DNA of 64,000 nt. It comes from Nelumbo lutea. Its lineage: Eukaryota > Streptophyta > Magnoliopsida > Proteales > Nelumbonaceae. Both the position numbers and the translations under genes were made by a program. Location of the stretch: assembly GCA_022828595.1 (NCBI GenBank), contig JAKGHH010000002.1, positions 76,046,383 through 76,110,382 on the forward strand. The letters run 5' to 3'. Of the stretch, positions 32,241 through 43,620 are shown in pieces; within the stretch, counting starts at the first letter, position 1; the number at the start of each line of letters is the position of its first letter. The notes below the pieces were generated by a model, which made no database searches, was not told where the DNA came from, and saw only the letters and a program-made list of their open reading frames with translations.

Positions 32241-32984
32241 GGGGACTCTTCTTTGGTCGCTGATAGACGATGCTAATGATCTATCTTCGTCCCAAGTCGC
32301 GAGAAAGGGGGGAGGGGAATGCGCGCTGCGAAGGAAAATGGAGAAGTTGGATTTGCATTGGGTTTTCCGATGAAGTCTGGAGGAGCTTAGCCCCCTGCGA
32401 CGCTCCTCAGAGAGGCCGAATCCAAGATATGCTAGGGAAAGAATTGAAGAGAGGGAAGAGAAGGATGAAGGCTGGGTGCAGTGCAGTGAAGGAGATGAAG
32501 AATCGGAGGACTTTTCTGTTGATGGTACTAGCGTGGGCAATGTAAACGACGAAGGTAGTTGTGCTGGAGGTGACATGGATGGGTGGAATATTTCAAGCTT
32601 ATTTTAGGGTGAAGATTGCAATCGGTTTAACTCAGTCCCAAGACTATAGAGTGTGCAAGGATTATCAAAAGGGGCAAACCGGGAGAACCGGAAGTAGAGT
32701 AGGAACACACCATCTAGGGGTGAACCAGGGGTAAAGTGGAAAGATCACCAGGATGACCAAAGGACAGAAGTACTTCCCAACCAACTCGGGGAGATAGATG
32801 GTTACCAACCTCTGGAACAAGAGAGGGGGGCCGGGAGCAGTCCTTTTCTAGCTTGTCCATCAATCCCAGGTAACCAAGTGATTTCGGTTTGTGCTACTAA
32901 TGTGTCTCATGTCTTTGGTTCCAGATTTCGTTTCTGTTCATGTCCTGTAGCCCATGAATATGCAGCCAAGCTAGTAGGCGGGCT

Positions 32985-33545
32985 CTCCGAGGAGGGGGAG
33001 ATGGGAAGGAAAGAAAGTGGGAAGGTGCGGGAAGGAAGGTATAGGAGTGAAAAAGTGTGGGAAATCATTGAAAGAGTGTTTAAGGAAGTGGAAGGAAAGT
33101 TGATCTAGAAGAGGGAAGGGGAGGAAGGAAGAGGGGAGGGGTTAGTGGAGAGGAGGGAAAGGAATGAGGGTAGAGATGGAGAGGATTACGAGGAGAGAAC
33201 AGGGAAGGAGGGAGGTAACAGGAGAGGGAGATTGGATGGAGAGGAAAGAACAGAGGTGGAACCAGAGGAGAGGAAGAAAGGACAGGTAGATAGAGATGGA
33301 GGGGATTTTGTAGGAAGAGTAGGGGTGGAGGACTCGGTGAGAGGACATGATAGCAGAATTTGTAGGGAAGTTGGGTTGTAGGTTGGAAGATTTGAATGTG
33401 TTGAAAGAAAGCTTACAGAAGAGGAAGAAGAAGATCAGAAGAAAGAAGAGGAAATTGAGTGAAGTAGAGAGATTGAAGAGAGATGTAGAAGGAGACAAGA
33501 AGCTCGGGGTAAAAGGAGATAGAAGGAAAGGGGGAAAGTAGAGGG
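32985..33545 (+). repeat. Purine-rich spacer between LINE ORF1 and ORF2
   Basis: About 560 bases made almost entirely of A and G on the + strand (many GGAAGG, GAGAGG, GAAAGA runs). It separates ORF1 from the ORF2 start at 33577 by position. The antisense strand is therefore pyrimidine-rich and stop-poor. A counterpart in the same place exists in the - strand LINE near 57590-57960. Confidence 0.8.
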
Positions 33546-33576
33546 TAGGTGGCAAGAGGTTTAAAAAAGAAGCGGA

Positions 33577-36500
33577 ATGAAGATTCTTAGTTGGAATGTG
33601 AGGGGAATTGGGAGTGCAAGGAAGAGAGCGACAATAAAAGAGGTAATAAGACGGTATGACCCAGACATTGTGTTGTTGCAAGAGTCTAAGAGAATGGAGT
33701 TTAATAACAAATGGGCAAGGAGTGTATGGAAAGCCAGGGGGATTAGTTGAGTGGCTGCTCCCTCGTGGGATGCTACCAGGGGGATTGTAACAATGTGGAT
33801 GAGGGATGTGGTTGAAGGTTTGGAGGAGTTGATCGGAAAGTACTTGGTTTCCATTAAGTTTAAGCAGCAAGAGGATGATAATATGTGGGTGCTCACAAAT
33901 GTTTACGGACCAAATGACTATAGAGAGGAGTTGTGGGAGGAATTGGCTGATGTTAGAGGGTTGTGGGATGGGCCTTGGAGCATGGGTGGGAATTTCAATG
34001 TGATCAGATTCTCGGAGGAATCCAATAAGGTTAATCATAGGGTGACAAAAAGCATGAAGAAGTTTAACAGTTTTGTGGATGCCTTTGAGCTTAAAGAGAT
34101 TCCCCTAGCCCATAAGACATTTACATGGTCAAATCTCCAATCTAGACCCATTTTCTCTAAGCTGGATAGATTCCTGTTCTCTTTGGATTGGGAAGAACAT
34201 TGGGGAACCTTGGCTTCTAGAGCTCTCCCAAGGGTGACCTCGGATCACTGGCCCATAGTGTTATGTAAGGAGGAAAGAAGGTGTGGAGGTCCTACCCCCT
34301 TTAGATTTGAAAATATGTGGTTACTTCATCCAGGGTTTACTAACAAAGTGAGGGAGTGGTGGTATGAGTGTAACCCACTAGTGGAATGGGAGGGGATGAG
34401 ATTCCATAAGAAACTATAATTCTTGAAAACAAAAATCAAAGAGTGGAATTTGGTTGAGTTTGGGAGGATAGAAGAAAGAAAGGGAGATCTGATGGATAAG
34501 ATTGAAAGCATCGACTCTAAAGAAGAAATGGGAGAATTTGGAGAGGAAGACAATGATCTCAGGAGAGATTTGAGAAGACAGCTAGGGGACTGCCTACACA
34601 AGGAGGAAATTAGCTGGAGGCAAAAATCTCAGTGTAAATGATTGCAAGAGGGAGATAGAAACACTAGGTATTTCCACTCTCTAGCAGATGGCAGAAGAAG
34701 GAAGAACTTTATCTCCAAATTGGTAGTAGATGGAGTTGAGTTAGTACAACAAGAGGAGATTGTCGGGACCTGTGTGGAGCACTTCAAATCTATTCTAAGA
34801 AGGCCTGTGAGTAGAAGGGTGTGGGTAGAAGGATTGGATTGGCCAGATGTAGGGGTGGAGAACAGGAGAAGGTTGGAAAGAAGCTTTAATTTAGAAGAGA
34901 TCAAGGAGGTTGTGTTTTCTATGGATAGAACAAAAGCTCCATGGCCGGATGGGTTCACAATGGCTTTTTATCAGGACTATTGGGATATCTTGAAAGATGA
35001 TCTTTTGCGGGTGTTTGAGGAGTTTTTCAAGAGAGGAATTGTCAATCCGGGTGTGAACTCTACATTTATAGCCTTAATTCCAAAAAAGAAAGATGCATCC
35101 CACCCGAAGGATTTTAGGCCAATTAGCTTGGTTAATAGCTTGTATAAGATCATTGCAAAAGTGTTGTCTTTGAGGCTGAAGAAGGTATTTCCAGATATCA
35201 TTGCACACTATCAAGGAGCTTTTGTGAGTGGAAGACAAATTACTGATCTGATTTTAATTGCTAATGAGAGTGTGGAGAACTTTAAGAGGGATAAAAAGAA
35301 GGGAGTGGTCTATAAGTTGGACTTGGAAAAGGCTTATGACTTGGTGGACTGGGATTTCTTGAGGAAAGTTTTGACTAAATTTGGGTTTGGGGCTAGATGG
35401 TGTAAGTGGATCATGGGTTGTGTCCGGAATTGTCATTATTCAGTGCTAGTGAATGGGACAGTGGTAGATTTCTTTCCAGCCAGTAGGGGTATAAGACAAG
35501 GAGACCCCCTTTCTCCTTTCTTGTTCATTCTAATTGTGGAGGTTTTGGGGAAACCGATTCACAGAGCAGATTCTAGGGGGCTCATTAAAGGCTGGAGAGT
35601 TGGGAGGGTAGAAACCCCCCTCACTCACTTACAGTTTGTTGATGGCATAATTCTATTTTGTGAAGGCGGTAATGTAAGCTTTATCAGGAACTTGAAGTCG
35701 GTGATACAACTGTTTGAGCAAATGTCCAACTTGAAGGTTAACCTTGGGAAAAGTTGTGTAATGGGGATGAATTTGGAGGAGGGATAGATTAGGGAGAGTG
35801 CTGAAGTGCTAGAGTGTGAAGTCTTGGGGTGGCCTTTGAACTACTTAGGGTTGCCATTAGGTGATAATCCTATGAGAGAGAGCTTTTGGAACCCGGTGGC
35901 GGAAAGGTTTGAAAAAAGACTGGTATCTTGGAAAAAGAACTACCTCTCTCTTGGTGGGAGAATTACACTAATTAAGGCCACGCTTGCTAACTTACCCATC
36001 TTTTTCCTGTCAATGTTTAAAATCCCAGTAAAGGTTGCTAATAGATTGGAGAAGCTAATGAGAGATTTCTTGTGGGAGCCGGGAGAGGAGAAGAGGGATC
36101 ATAGAGTTAGCTGGGAGATAGTGTGTAGGAGTAAGACTTGTGGTGGTTTGGGGCTTGGGAGTATTAGGAGAAGGAATATGACTCTGTTGGGAAAGTGGTT
36201 GTGGAGGTTCCCTATGGAGAAGGAGAAGCTATGGGCTAGAATAGTGGCAATTATACATGGGCTGGAGCACAATGGATGGGACGCTGGAATCAGAGCTAGG
36301 ACCACAAGCAATTCTCCTTGGAAAGCCATTCATGAACTGCTACCAGTTTTCTCCCCTAATATCAGGTATGATTTGAATTCCGGTAACTCCATAAAATTTT
36401 GGGAACAAACCTGGGTGGGGAGTGCCCCTCAAAAGGATCAGTTTCCTTCTTTGTATGCTCTTTTTGATTTGAAAAATGAGCCGATCTCATCTTTCACCAC

Positions 36501-37712
36501 CCTGTTCGTCTTCCACTTCTGGGATTGGGTGGAACTTGGGTCTAAGAAGGGATCTGAGGGACTTAGACTTCGACAGTATTTCGAGCCTTATTGCACTTCT
36601 TGTTAACGTTGTCTTAGACCCCATTAGGGCGGATTCTAGAATTTGGACACCTACCCCCAATGGCATCTTTTCTTGTGCTTCTTTCTTCAAAGTCTTAAGT
36701 TAGTCCACCAATCCTACTTTCCCCCCTTTCCCGATTGATGAGGTTTGGTGCAGAGCAATACCTCCTAGGGTTGCTAGTTTTCGTTGGGAAGCTTATCTAG
36801 AAAGAATCAACACTGGTGATCTACTCCAAAAGAAGAGACACCCAATACTTGTTTGTCACCTCAATGGTTTGTTCTTTGTAAAGCGGATGGGGAGACGGGT
36901 TTTCACCTACTGGTGTCTTGCCATTTTGCGAGGTCAATTTGGGATTGGGCTTTCTCCCTATTTGGATGTAGTTGGAATCCTCCATCAGACTTGCAAGGCC
37001 TTTTTTCCCCCTTCTTTTTTCAAGTGGCAAATAAAAAGGGGAAGGACTATGTGGAGAGGACTAAGGGTTGTAGTATGTTGGACACTTAGGGAAGAAAGAA
37101 ACTCCAGGATATTCTCAGAAGCTGAGAGAGGAGCAACAGATCTGAGGGCTATCATACATATTAGGACGATACGGTGGCTGAAATCTTTGGAGCTATTCAC
37201 AGATTACACTGTGGATGACATGTTGAGGAAGTGGGGTGAAATTGCAAATTGCACACAGACCAAGTCAGTAATGAGTGTGGCTTGGACCCCCTCCACCTGG
37301 TGGATTCTTGAAATTAAACTTTGATGGGTGTAGCAGGGGAAATCCGGGACAATCGGGGATTGGGGATGTTTTTAGGGATGAAAATGGAGTCATTTCTGCC
37401 ATTTTCTCAGGCCCAATTGGAGTGGGTGACTCCTTTAGAGCTAAGATCTTTGTAGTTATGGAAGGAGTCTGAAAAGCTGAGTTGAACATCAGGAAACTCA
37501 TAATTGAAGGGGATTCAGAGGTGGTGATAGGGTGGTTGATTAAAGAACACAATGGCTTATGGAAGTACAACAATGAGAGGAGGAAATTCAAGTGGCTGGT
37601 GTGGGAGATGGAAGTTAAGACATGTTGGGTTAAAAGATCGGCTAATTCCCTAGCTGACGGTTTAGCTAAACAAGGGGTAGAAAGGGATTCATTATTTTGG
37701 GCTAAGCTGTAA
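33577..37712 (+). pseudogene. LINE ORF2: endonuclease, reverse transcriptase, RNase H; broken
   Basis: Nicks target DNA and copies the element RNA. The APE-type endonuclease starts MKILSWNVRGIGS and includes LLQES and RVTSDHWPIVL. RT follows with EGDRNTRYFHSLADGRRRKN, APWPDGFTMAFYQ, FRPISLVNSLYKIIAKVLS, DLEKAYDLVDWDF and GIRQGDPLSPFLFIL. The catalytic box reads LQFVDGIILF (35632 on), with Gly instead of the second Asp. A zinc-binding WFVLCKADGETGFHLL region and an RNase H (KLNFDGCSRGNP, IIEGDSEVVIGWL, NSLADGLAKQG) end the protein at 37712. In-frame stops at 33748, 34417, 34639 and 35785, and frame changes near 36520, 36900-37000 and 37280, disable it. Confidence 0.9.
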
Positions 37713-37829
37713 CTTTAGTGTTTTTTTCTATTTTTCCTTTTCTTGAGGTTCTTTGTTGCTCTTGGAAGATAAGTGTGTTTGTCTTCCTCTTGTAAATCTT
37801 CTATTGATGATTTAATGAAAGTGTTATTG

Positions 37830-37844
37830 ATCAAAAAAAAAAAA
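37830..37844 (+). other. LINE poly-A tail
   Basis: Run of A at the 3' end of the element after AATGAAAGTGTTATTGATC, joined to the target-site duplication. Confidence 0.9.
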
Positions 37845-37861
37845 AAAACTGCTCCTCAAGT

Positions 37862-38275
37862 GCAATGCCAAATAATATCCCCCTTTTTGTATATTTATAA
37901 TTGAGGAAATTTCAAATTAAAAATATCAGCAATACCACCAGTGCAATACATATATCTCAAAAGTTAATTCAAGAATTCATGGAAACATGATCTTAACATA
38001 GAGTAAGCTATATCCAGGTTTGTGCAAGTACAGTCAACAGAAATTTTATATCAATCCTTGAAAGATGATTGCAAAAACTATTATCTGGTTCATACCCAGT
38101 CAATGTTTTGAGAGTCAATTAAAAATCTGTACCCCTTAGTTTAGGCTATCAAAGCTGTCCAACCCACAATTCACTAACTCATGAATTACATGCCATTCTT
38201 CCCTCCCTGAGATAACCCCCAAGCACATTTGAGATCTGTTGGCCCCTTGTTTAGTTAGCCCTTCTGCTAAACAGT
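37862..38275. other. Host sequence between LINE and chromovirus, nothing identified
   Basis: AT-rich, no coding similarity recognised. By position it lies downstream of the SPF27 stop codon on the - strand. Confidence 0.4.
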
Positions 38276-38280
38276 TACTT

Positions 38281-38867
38281 TGTTGAGGGCCCGGGAATAG
38301 GATCTCGTCACGGGTCAGTCCACGGGGAAAACCTCCTATTTTCCCTTGTTCCTTCCTACTCGTGATGAACCTATCTTGGCGCCTTTAGTGATTTGTCCAA
38401 GAGATCACCAACTCTCCTAACTCACTCTTGACTGAATAATTTGATATCTCATTCAATAATGGGGTCTCCTTAAATAGGAGATTACAAGAGTCCTAATCAA
38501 GGGGAGTCTCCTTGCTGAATAGGGAGACTTCCAGTTCTATCTTGCTAAGGATAAGATAAGCTAATCCTAATCTGATAAGCTACTAACAAGATAAGATAAG
38601 CTAAGCTAATCCTAATCTGATAAGCTATTAACAAGATAAGATAAGCTAAGCTAATCCTAATCTAATAAGCTATTAACAAGATAAGATAAGAGATAAGAAC
38701 AATAAGATAAGAACAAGCAAAATGAGCTAATCTAATCTAGATAAGGTTGTTGTTTCCGAACTGGGTAGGATGAGCATCATTGAATCCTTGCTGCTGCTGG
38801 CGGTGAGCCCGGGGCCTGTTGCTGCCGACGGCGACGGTACGTCTTCCCGAGGAAGGCGTCCATAACA
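38281..38867 (-). repeat. 3' LTR of chromovirus
   Basis: 587 bp, same ends as the other LTR. Contains three copies of the 45-bp unit, which accounts exactly for the 45-bp length difference. The last codons of pol, with stop TGA at 38777-38779, lie inside it. Confidence 0.95.
38560..38715. repeat. 45-bp tandem repeat with GATAAG motifs in LTR
   Basis: Units containing CTAATCCTAATCTGATAAGC and TATTAACAAGATAAGATAAG, three in this LTR and two in the other. GATAAG is the I-box/GATA-factor core; function unproven. Confidence 0.8.
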
Positions 38868-39157
38868 TTACTCCCATCCTGGACTACGAGCTTGTCCTCA
38901 AGCTCGAAAGCTGGATATGTGGCTTGGAACTCTACGAATGGGATCCATGTGGCTTCTGTTGGTGGTAGATCACACCATTCCACCAAGACTTCAAGGATTC
39001 CATGATTGAAACGAGAGTAGATGACAGTTTTAGGCTGGGGGACCAGTTTGCCATCCTTCAAGGGTGGCAGGGAGGGAACTTGGTCCGGGAGAACACCCGT
39101 AAATGGTTTCAGCAAGGAGATGTGGAAGACATCATGAATTCGGCTAGTCTCTGGCAA
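38777..39157 (-). pseudogene. Chromovirus integrase end and chromodomain
   Basis: HDVFHISLLKPF (integrase GPY/F tail) followed by a chromodomain-like module: VLVEWCDLPPTEATWIPF, FQATYPAFELEDKL. Such domains direct integration to chromatin marks. An Arg/Gln-rich tail (TYRRRRQQQAPG) enters the 3' LTR and stops at 38777. Open without stops over 126 codons. Confidence 0.85.
38868..38880 (-). promoter_or_regulatory. Probable polypurine tract of chromovirus
   Basis: GGATGGGAGTAA on the - strand, directly before the 3' LTR. It is rich in purines, but it also lies within the pol frame. Confidence 0.55.
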
Positions 39158-39163
39158 TTCCAG

Positions 39164-40249
39164 CTAGTAGGCCACACTGCCAATCCGTCGCAGAACCTTG
39201 TAGGGCCCATAGAACTTAGGGGCCAGCTTTGGGGCGGCCTTGTGGCGCAATGAGCATTGACGGTAGGGCTGGAGCTTCAACCAAACAAATTGTCCTGGAT
39301 CGAACGACAGTTCCCGATGGTGCTTATCATAGTGGAGCTTCATGCGGAGCTGGGCCTGCTGTAAGCGAATGCGGACGTCGACGAGGAGGGCATCGCGGGC
39401 TCGTAGGACATCAAGCGGGGAGGATCCCTGCCGTAAACAACGCAAAAGGGGGTCGTGCCGAGGGAGGAATAGTAGGCTGGGTTGTAGCAGTACTCGGCCC
39501 AAGGAAGCCATTCCAACCACCGTCTGGTTGATCGCCTACAAAACAGCGGAGATACATCTCAATAGTGCGGTTAACCACTTCCGTATGACCGTCGGTTTGT
39601 GGCCGGTAAGCTGATGAGTAGGCCAGGGTGGTGCCGTGTAGTCGAAATAATTCTTTCCAGAAGGCACTAGTGAAGACCGGGTTCTATCGCTGACGATGGA
39701 TTCCGACAACCCATGTAAGCAAAAGATATGTGTAAAGAAGGCGAGGGCAACTGAAGTGGCACTGTACGGGTGTGTTAGAGGAATGAAGTGCGCGTATTTA
39801 GAGAAGCGGTCGACTACCACAAAGAGAACTGATTTGCCCCCTACCTTGGGAAGTCCCTCAATGAAGTCCATGGAGATGTCGGCCCAGATCTGCGATGGGA
39901 TGGAAAGGGGCTGAAGGATGCCTGCCGGGTGTAGGTTTTCTCATTTGTGTTGTTGGCATGTGGAGCAATTCTGGACAAGATCTCGAATAGAAGTCTTCAT
40001 ACCTCGCCAATGGAAATCAGTCCAGACGCGGTGTAGTGTTTTTTGAATGCCCTCATGGGTGGAGTTATGGATGCTGGTGATGATGGTGGGAATTAACGGG
40101 CAGTCTGCTGAAAGATGGACTCGTCCCTTATACAGTACCAACCCGCCGTGAAGTGACCAATCAGGGTCAACCGTGTCGGTCTGGATCTTCTGCAGTAAGA
40201 GCGACCATTCCGAGGACTGTGGTGTTGCCTTCTTAATGTCGTCAAACAA
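39164..40249 (-). pseudogene. Chromovirus integrase
   Basis: H2C2 finger HNSTHEGIQKTLHRV and CSTCQQHK (40080-39945), core MDFIEGLPKVGGKSVLFVVV, FSKYAHFIPL and IVSDRTRSS (39871-39680), then a frame change and the C-terminal part with LHYDKHHRELSFDPGQFVWL and KLAPKFYGPYKVLRRIG (to 39170). Cuts and joins DNA during insertion in intact elements. Confidence 0.85.
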
Positions 40250-40297
40250 AGAGATCCGAGGTTAGGAAATGCTACATAGAACCATCGCGTCCTCTTC

Positions 40298-41562
40298 TCA
40301 CCTAGACAAGGCATCAACTGCGTGATTAGAGGATCCCGCCTTATATTCCTCTCGGAAGTCAAACCCGAGCAGTTTGCTAACCCAATGTTGCTGAGGGGAA
40401 GTGGTGAGACGCTGTTCTAATAGGTATTTGAGGCTATAATGATCAGTTTTGACGATGAACGACCGCCCCCACAAATACGGCCTCCAGTGTTGGATGGCTC
40501 GGGCAAGGCCGATTAGTTCATGCTCATAGGCTGGAAGCTTCAGATGTCGGTCGGCCAATCTGCGGCTGAAGAAAGCGATCGGGTGCCCTTGCTGCTATAG
40601 TACGGCCCCGATACCCACTTCGGAAGCATCGCACTCGACTGTAAATTCGAGGGCGAAATTAGGTAATTGCAAGACAGGGGTTGAAGACAGTGCATTTCGC
40701 AGTGATAGAAAAGCTTCATCAGCTGCATCGTCCCATCGGAAGGAGTTTCTCTTCAACAGGTTGGTTAACGAGGCTGCCAACACTCCATAGTTCTGAATCT
40801 TGGAACTATCAACTGTGACACCCTGCCCATGGATGATGTGGCCGAGGTAAAGAACTTATCGTTCCCCGAAGGAGCACTTGGACCGTTTCATAAATAAGTT
40901 GTGTTGGCGTAAGAGTATGAAAACGGTCCTCAGATGGTGGACATGCTCTGCCCATGATTTGCTGTAGACGAGGATATCATCAAAGAAAACTAAAACAAAT
41001 TTGCGCAGATGGGGCTGGAATACCTCGTTCATTAGTGCCTAAAATGTAGATGGTGCATTGGAGAGTCCGAATGGCATGACTAGAAATTCGAAGTGGCCAT
41101 GGTGGGTGCAAAAAGCAGTCTTCTTCACGTCACCGGGAGCCATGCAAACTTGGAATATCCGGACCTGAGGTCCAGCTTAGAGAAATACTGGGCACCATGC
41201 AGCTCGTCCAGCAGTTCGTCCACAACGGGAATAGGGAACTTATCTTTGATCGTCTGGTCATTGAGTTCTCTATAGTCAACACAGAACCTCCATGTTCCAT
41301 CCTGCTTCGCCACCAGCAGAACCGGCGAAGAGAAGGGGGAGTGACTTTTTCGTATGATCCCTTGGTTCAGCATCGCTGTACATTGTTTTTCTATCTCATC
41401 CTTCTGCAAGTGAGGGTAGTGATAAGGCCTAACAACGACTGGTGCTGAACCCGCCACCAAAGGAATACGATGGTCGCAAGCTCGGGAAGGGGGAAGGCCC
41501 TTCGGTTCCTGGAACATATCTAAAAGCTCGACGAGAAGTTTTTCTATGGTTGTCGGTTCTGT
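40298..41562 (-). pseudogene. Chromovirus reverse transcriptase and RNase H
   Basis: [46 protein letters not shown] and [10 protein letters not shown] (41517-41150). After a frameshift the catalytic box VLVFFDDILVYS is readable near 40990-40960. RNase H: FTVECDASEVGIGAVL, then a stop near 40600, LPAYEHELIGLARAIQHWRPYL and a closing HAVDALSR at 40298. Catalytic residues mostly remain but the frame is broken at least three times. Confidence 0.85.
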
Positions 41563-43050
41563 CTAGAGTGCATGAACCTGCGGTGTCTTTTCTTTAACCC
41601 TGCAACCGTGCCATGAAACTTGCTCGCCATTCAGGTGAAAGGTCATGGTGAGTGCGCTGAAGTCCCACAAAATCGGGCCTAGGGTAATTAACCACTTGAC
41701 CCCGAAAACAAAACCGAACCCGTCCAATGAGAGTACAAATAAATCAACAAGAATTAGTTCAGAATTGACCTGTACTGGAACGTCCTTACAAATCCCTGGA
41801 CTGCGAACTTTTTCACCATTTGCGACGGCTACTTGTAGTCGTGGCCGGAGTTCCATTGGTAGTTTTAACTGCAGGGCTGCATGTTCACTTATGAAGTTGT
41901 GTGTGCTCCTTGAATCGACGAGAATGTGCATCGACTGACCTGCGATCTGTGCCTGTAACTGCATGGTCTGAGAGATTTTAATACCGGTGATCGCATGGAG
42001 AGAGATCTCCGGTTCGAATGGGACGGGTTCCCCTTCCTCCTCTTGCTCATCTATGAGAAGGCAAAAAAATCTCTTGCATCTATGTCCTGCCGAGTAGAGG
42101 TCATCACAGTTGAAACATTGACCTCTCGCTCGGCGCTCTGCCATTTCTGCCCTAGTCAAGCGGTTGATGGGAGGAGTGACCATGTTACTGCCTATACTTG
42201 TCACTGCTCTAGAGGTGGTGGTCGTGGGAGGCTTCATTTCCCGACTGGTAGCAGAAGAGGGGGTCGTTGCTGCAGGTCTTGGGGGCACCCACGATTTCGG
42301 TGGACGACCCACATTAAAAATTCCGCGGCTGAGTTGCAACTTGCGCTCAAATGCACGGGCTAAGTTCATGGTTGTGACCAAATTTGGGGGATTCTGCATC
42401 TCAACATCCACTCGCAGGGTTTCTGCTAACCTTGCTGTGAACATATCTACTTGTTGGTCTGGTCGCACAGAGGATGCCCTCGCGAGGAGGGTTTGGAACT
42501 GTCGCTGGTATTCAGCAACTGTTCCAGTCTGTTTAAGGTTAATTAGCTCGCCCAGTGGGTTGCTGGTCAATGGGGGTCCGAACCGAAGAAGGCAATAGGA
42601 TTTAAACTGGGGCCAACTGAGCCCGGGTTCTTCTTGCTCTAACCGATAAAACCAAAGTTGTGCTTCTTCTGTTAAACGAAAGGCGGCTAGGATTACCTTG
42701 TTCTGGTCATTTGTCCGTTGATTCTGGAAGAACTGCTCGCAGCGATACAGCCAACCTAGGGGGTCTCCGTTGCCGTTGTACGATGGGAACTCCAGCCTGC
42801 TATACTTGGGGATGATGGCTGCTCCATGGCCGACAGACTGCTGTTCGCCGGAAGACTCCAACAGATCTGGCTGGCGGTCGTTAGCTGTTGTCCCTCCGTA
42901 AGAGTTCCTTTCCCAACTGGAAAGAAACATCTCCATTAGTCACCGCAGTTCTTGCACTTCACCTTTGATCTCACAAACTTCGGAATTGGTCTCCACGAGT
43001 TGGTGCTTGAGGTCGTGGACCCTGGAAGGTAGTTGCTCCAGATCTCCCAT
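41563..43050 (-). pseudogene. Chromovirus gag and protease
   Basis: The likely start is ATG at 43050 (MGDLEQLPSRV), 24 bases after the LTR; a TGA near 42940 interrupts the frame, which then runs open from 42936 to a TAG at 41563-41565. The gag core shows FPSYNGNGDPLGWLYRCEQFF, AQLWFYRLEQEEPG and FMARLAE-like segments; the zinc knuckle is CFNCDDLYSAGHRCK. Protease reads MHILVDSRSTHNFIS, with DSG changed to DSR. The frame continues past the TAG into RT, so gag and pol form one polyprotein, as in many chromoviruses. Confidence 0.85.
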
Positions 43051-43058
43051 GACGCCTT

Positions 43059-43070
43059 GCTCTGATACCA
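43059..43070 (-). promoter_or_regulatory. Primer-binding site for initiator Met-tRNA
   Basis: TGGTATCAGAGC on the - strand, three bases inside the 5' LTR. Confidence 0.9.
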
Positions 43071-43073
43071 AGT

Positions 43074-43615
43074 TGTTGAGGGCCCGGGAATAGGATCTCG
43101 TCACGGGTCAGTCCACGGGGAAAACCTCCTGTTTTCCCTTGTTCCTTCCTGCTCGTGATGAACCTATCTTGGCGCCTTTGGTGATTTGTCCAAGAGATCA
43201 CCAACTCTCCTAACTCACTATTGACTAAATAATTTGATATCTCATTCAATAATGGGGTCTCCTTAAATAGGAGATTACAAGAGTCCTAATCAAGGGGAGT
43301 CTCCTTGCTGAATAGGGAGACTTCCAGTTCTATCTTGCTAAGGATAAGATAAGCTAATCCTAATCTGATAAGCTACTAACAAGATAAGATAAGCTAAGCT
43401 AATCCTAATCTGATAAGCTATTAACAAGATAAGATAAGAGATAAGAACAATAAGATAAGAACAAGCAAAATGAGCTAATCTAATCTAGATAAGGCTGATG
43501 TTGCCGAACTGGGTAGGATGAGCATCACTGAATCCTTGCTGCTGTTGGCGGTGGGCCCGGAGCCTGTTGCTGCCGGCGGCGACGGTACGTCTTCCCGAGG
43601 AAGGCGTCCATAACA
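43074..43615 (-). repeat. 5' LTR of chromovirus
   Basis: 542 bp, TG...CA ends (TGTTGAGGGCCC to GTCCATAACA on the + strand). Contains two copies of a 45-bp unit with GATAAGCTAAGC. Confidence 0.95.
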
Positions 43616-43620
43616 TACTT

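Larger units (their letters stand above)
30491..37861 (+). mobile_element. Complete L1-type LINE with target-site duplication
   Basis: Element 30508-37844, flanked by the 17-base direct repeat AAAACTGCTCCTCAAGT at 30491-30507 and 37845-37861 (the leading A residues merge with the poly-A tail). It has a 5' UTR, ORF1, a purine-rich spacer, ORF2 (endonuclease, RT, zinc-binding region, RNase H) and a poly-A tail. Full length with long TSD shows target-primed insertion. Both ORFs carry stops, so it is now inactive. The first of five LINE copies or pieces of one family in the window. Confidence 0.9.
38276..43620 (-). mobile_element. Ty3/gypsy chromovirus with both LTRs
   Basis: LTRs at 38281-38867 and 43074-43615, target-site duplication TACTT at 38276-38280 and 43616-43620. 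On the - strand: PBS, gag, protease, RT, RNase H, integrase and a chromodomain, the order of plant chromoviruses. LTRs differ by about 13 substitutions over 542 aligned bases (counted by eye) plus one 45-bp unit, so it is fairly young. It is disabled by a few stops and frameshifts. It lies about 350 bp downstream of the SPF27 stop codon. Confidence 0.95.

Noticed and set aside
31546..32576. Several - strand frames with proline/serine-rich translations
   Set aside because: Antisense to the LINE ORF1 end and the start of the G/A-rich spacer; no independent evidence.
33142..34038. 298-codon open frame on the - strand
   Set aside because: It is antisense to the purine-rich LINE spacer and the ORF2 start; the Pro/Ser/Leu/Phe-rich translation follows from the base bias, and the LINE proteins on the + strand explain the region.
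38540..38715. Regular repeats in the LTR considered as a CRISPR-like array
   Set aside because: Units are directly adjacent with no unique spacers and sit inside an LTR of a plant retrotransposon.
41645..42598. Overlapping + strand frames of 97 to 144 codons
   Set aside because: Antisense of the chromovirus gag-protease, which is clearly coding on the - strand.
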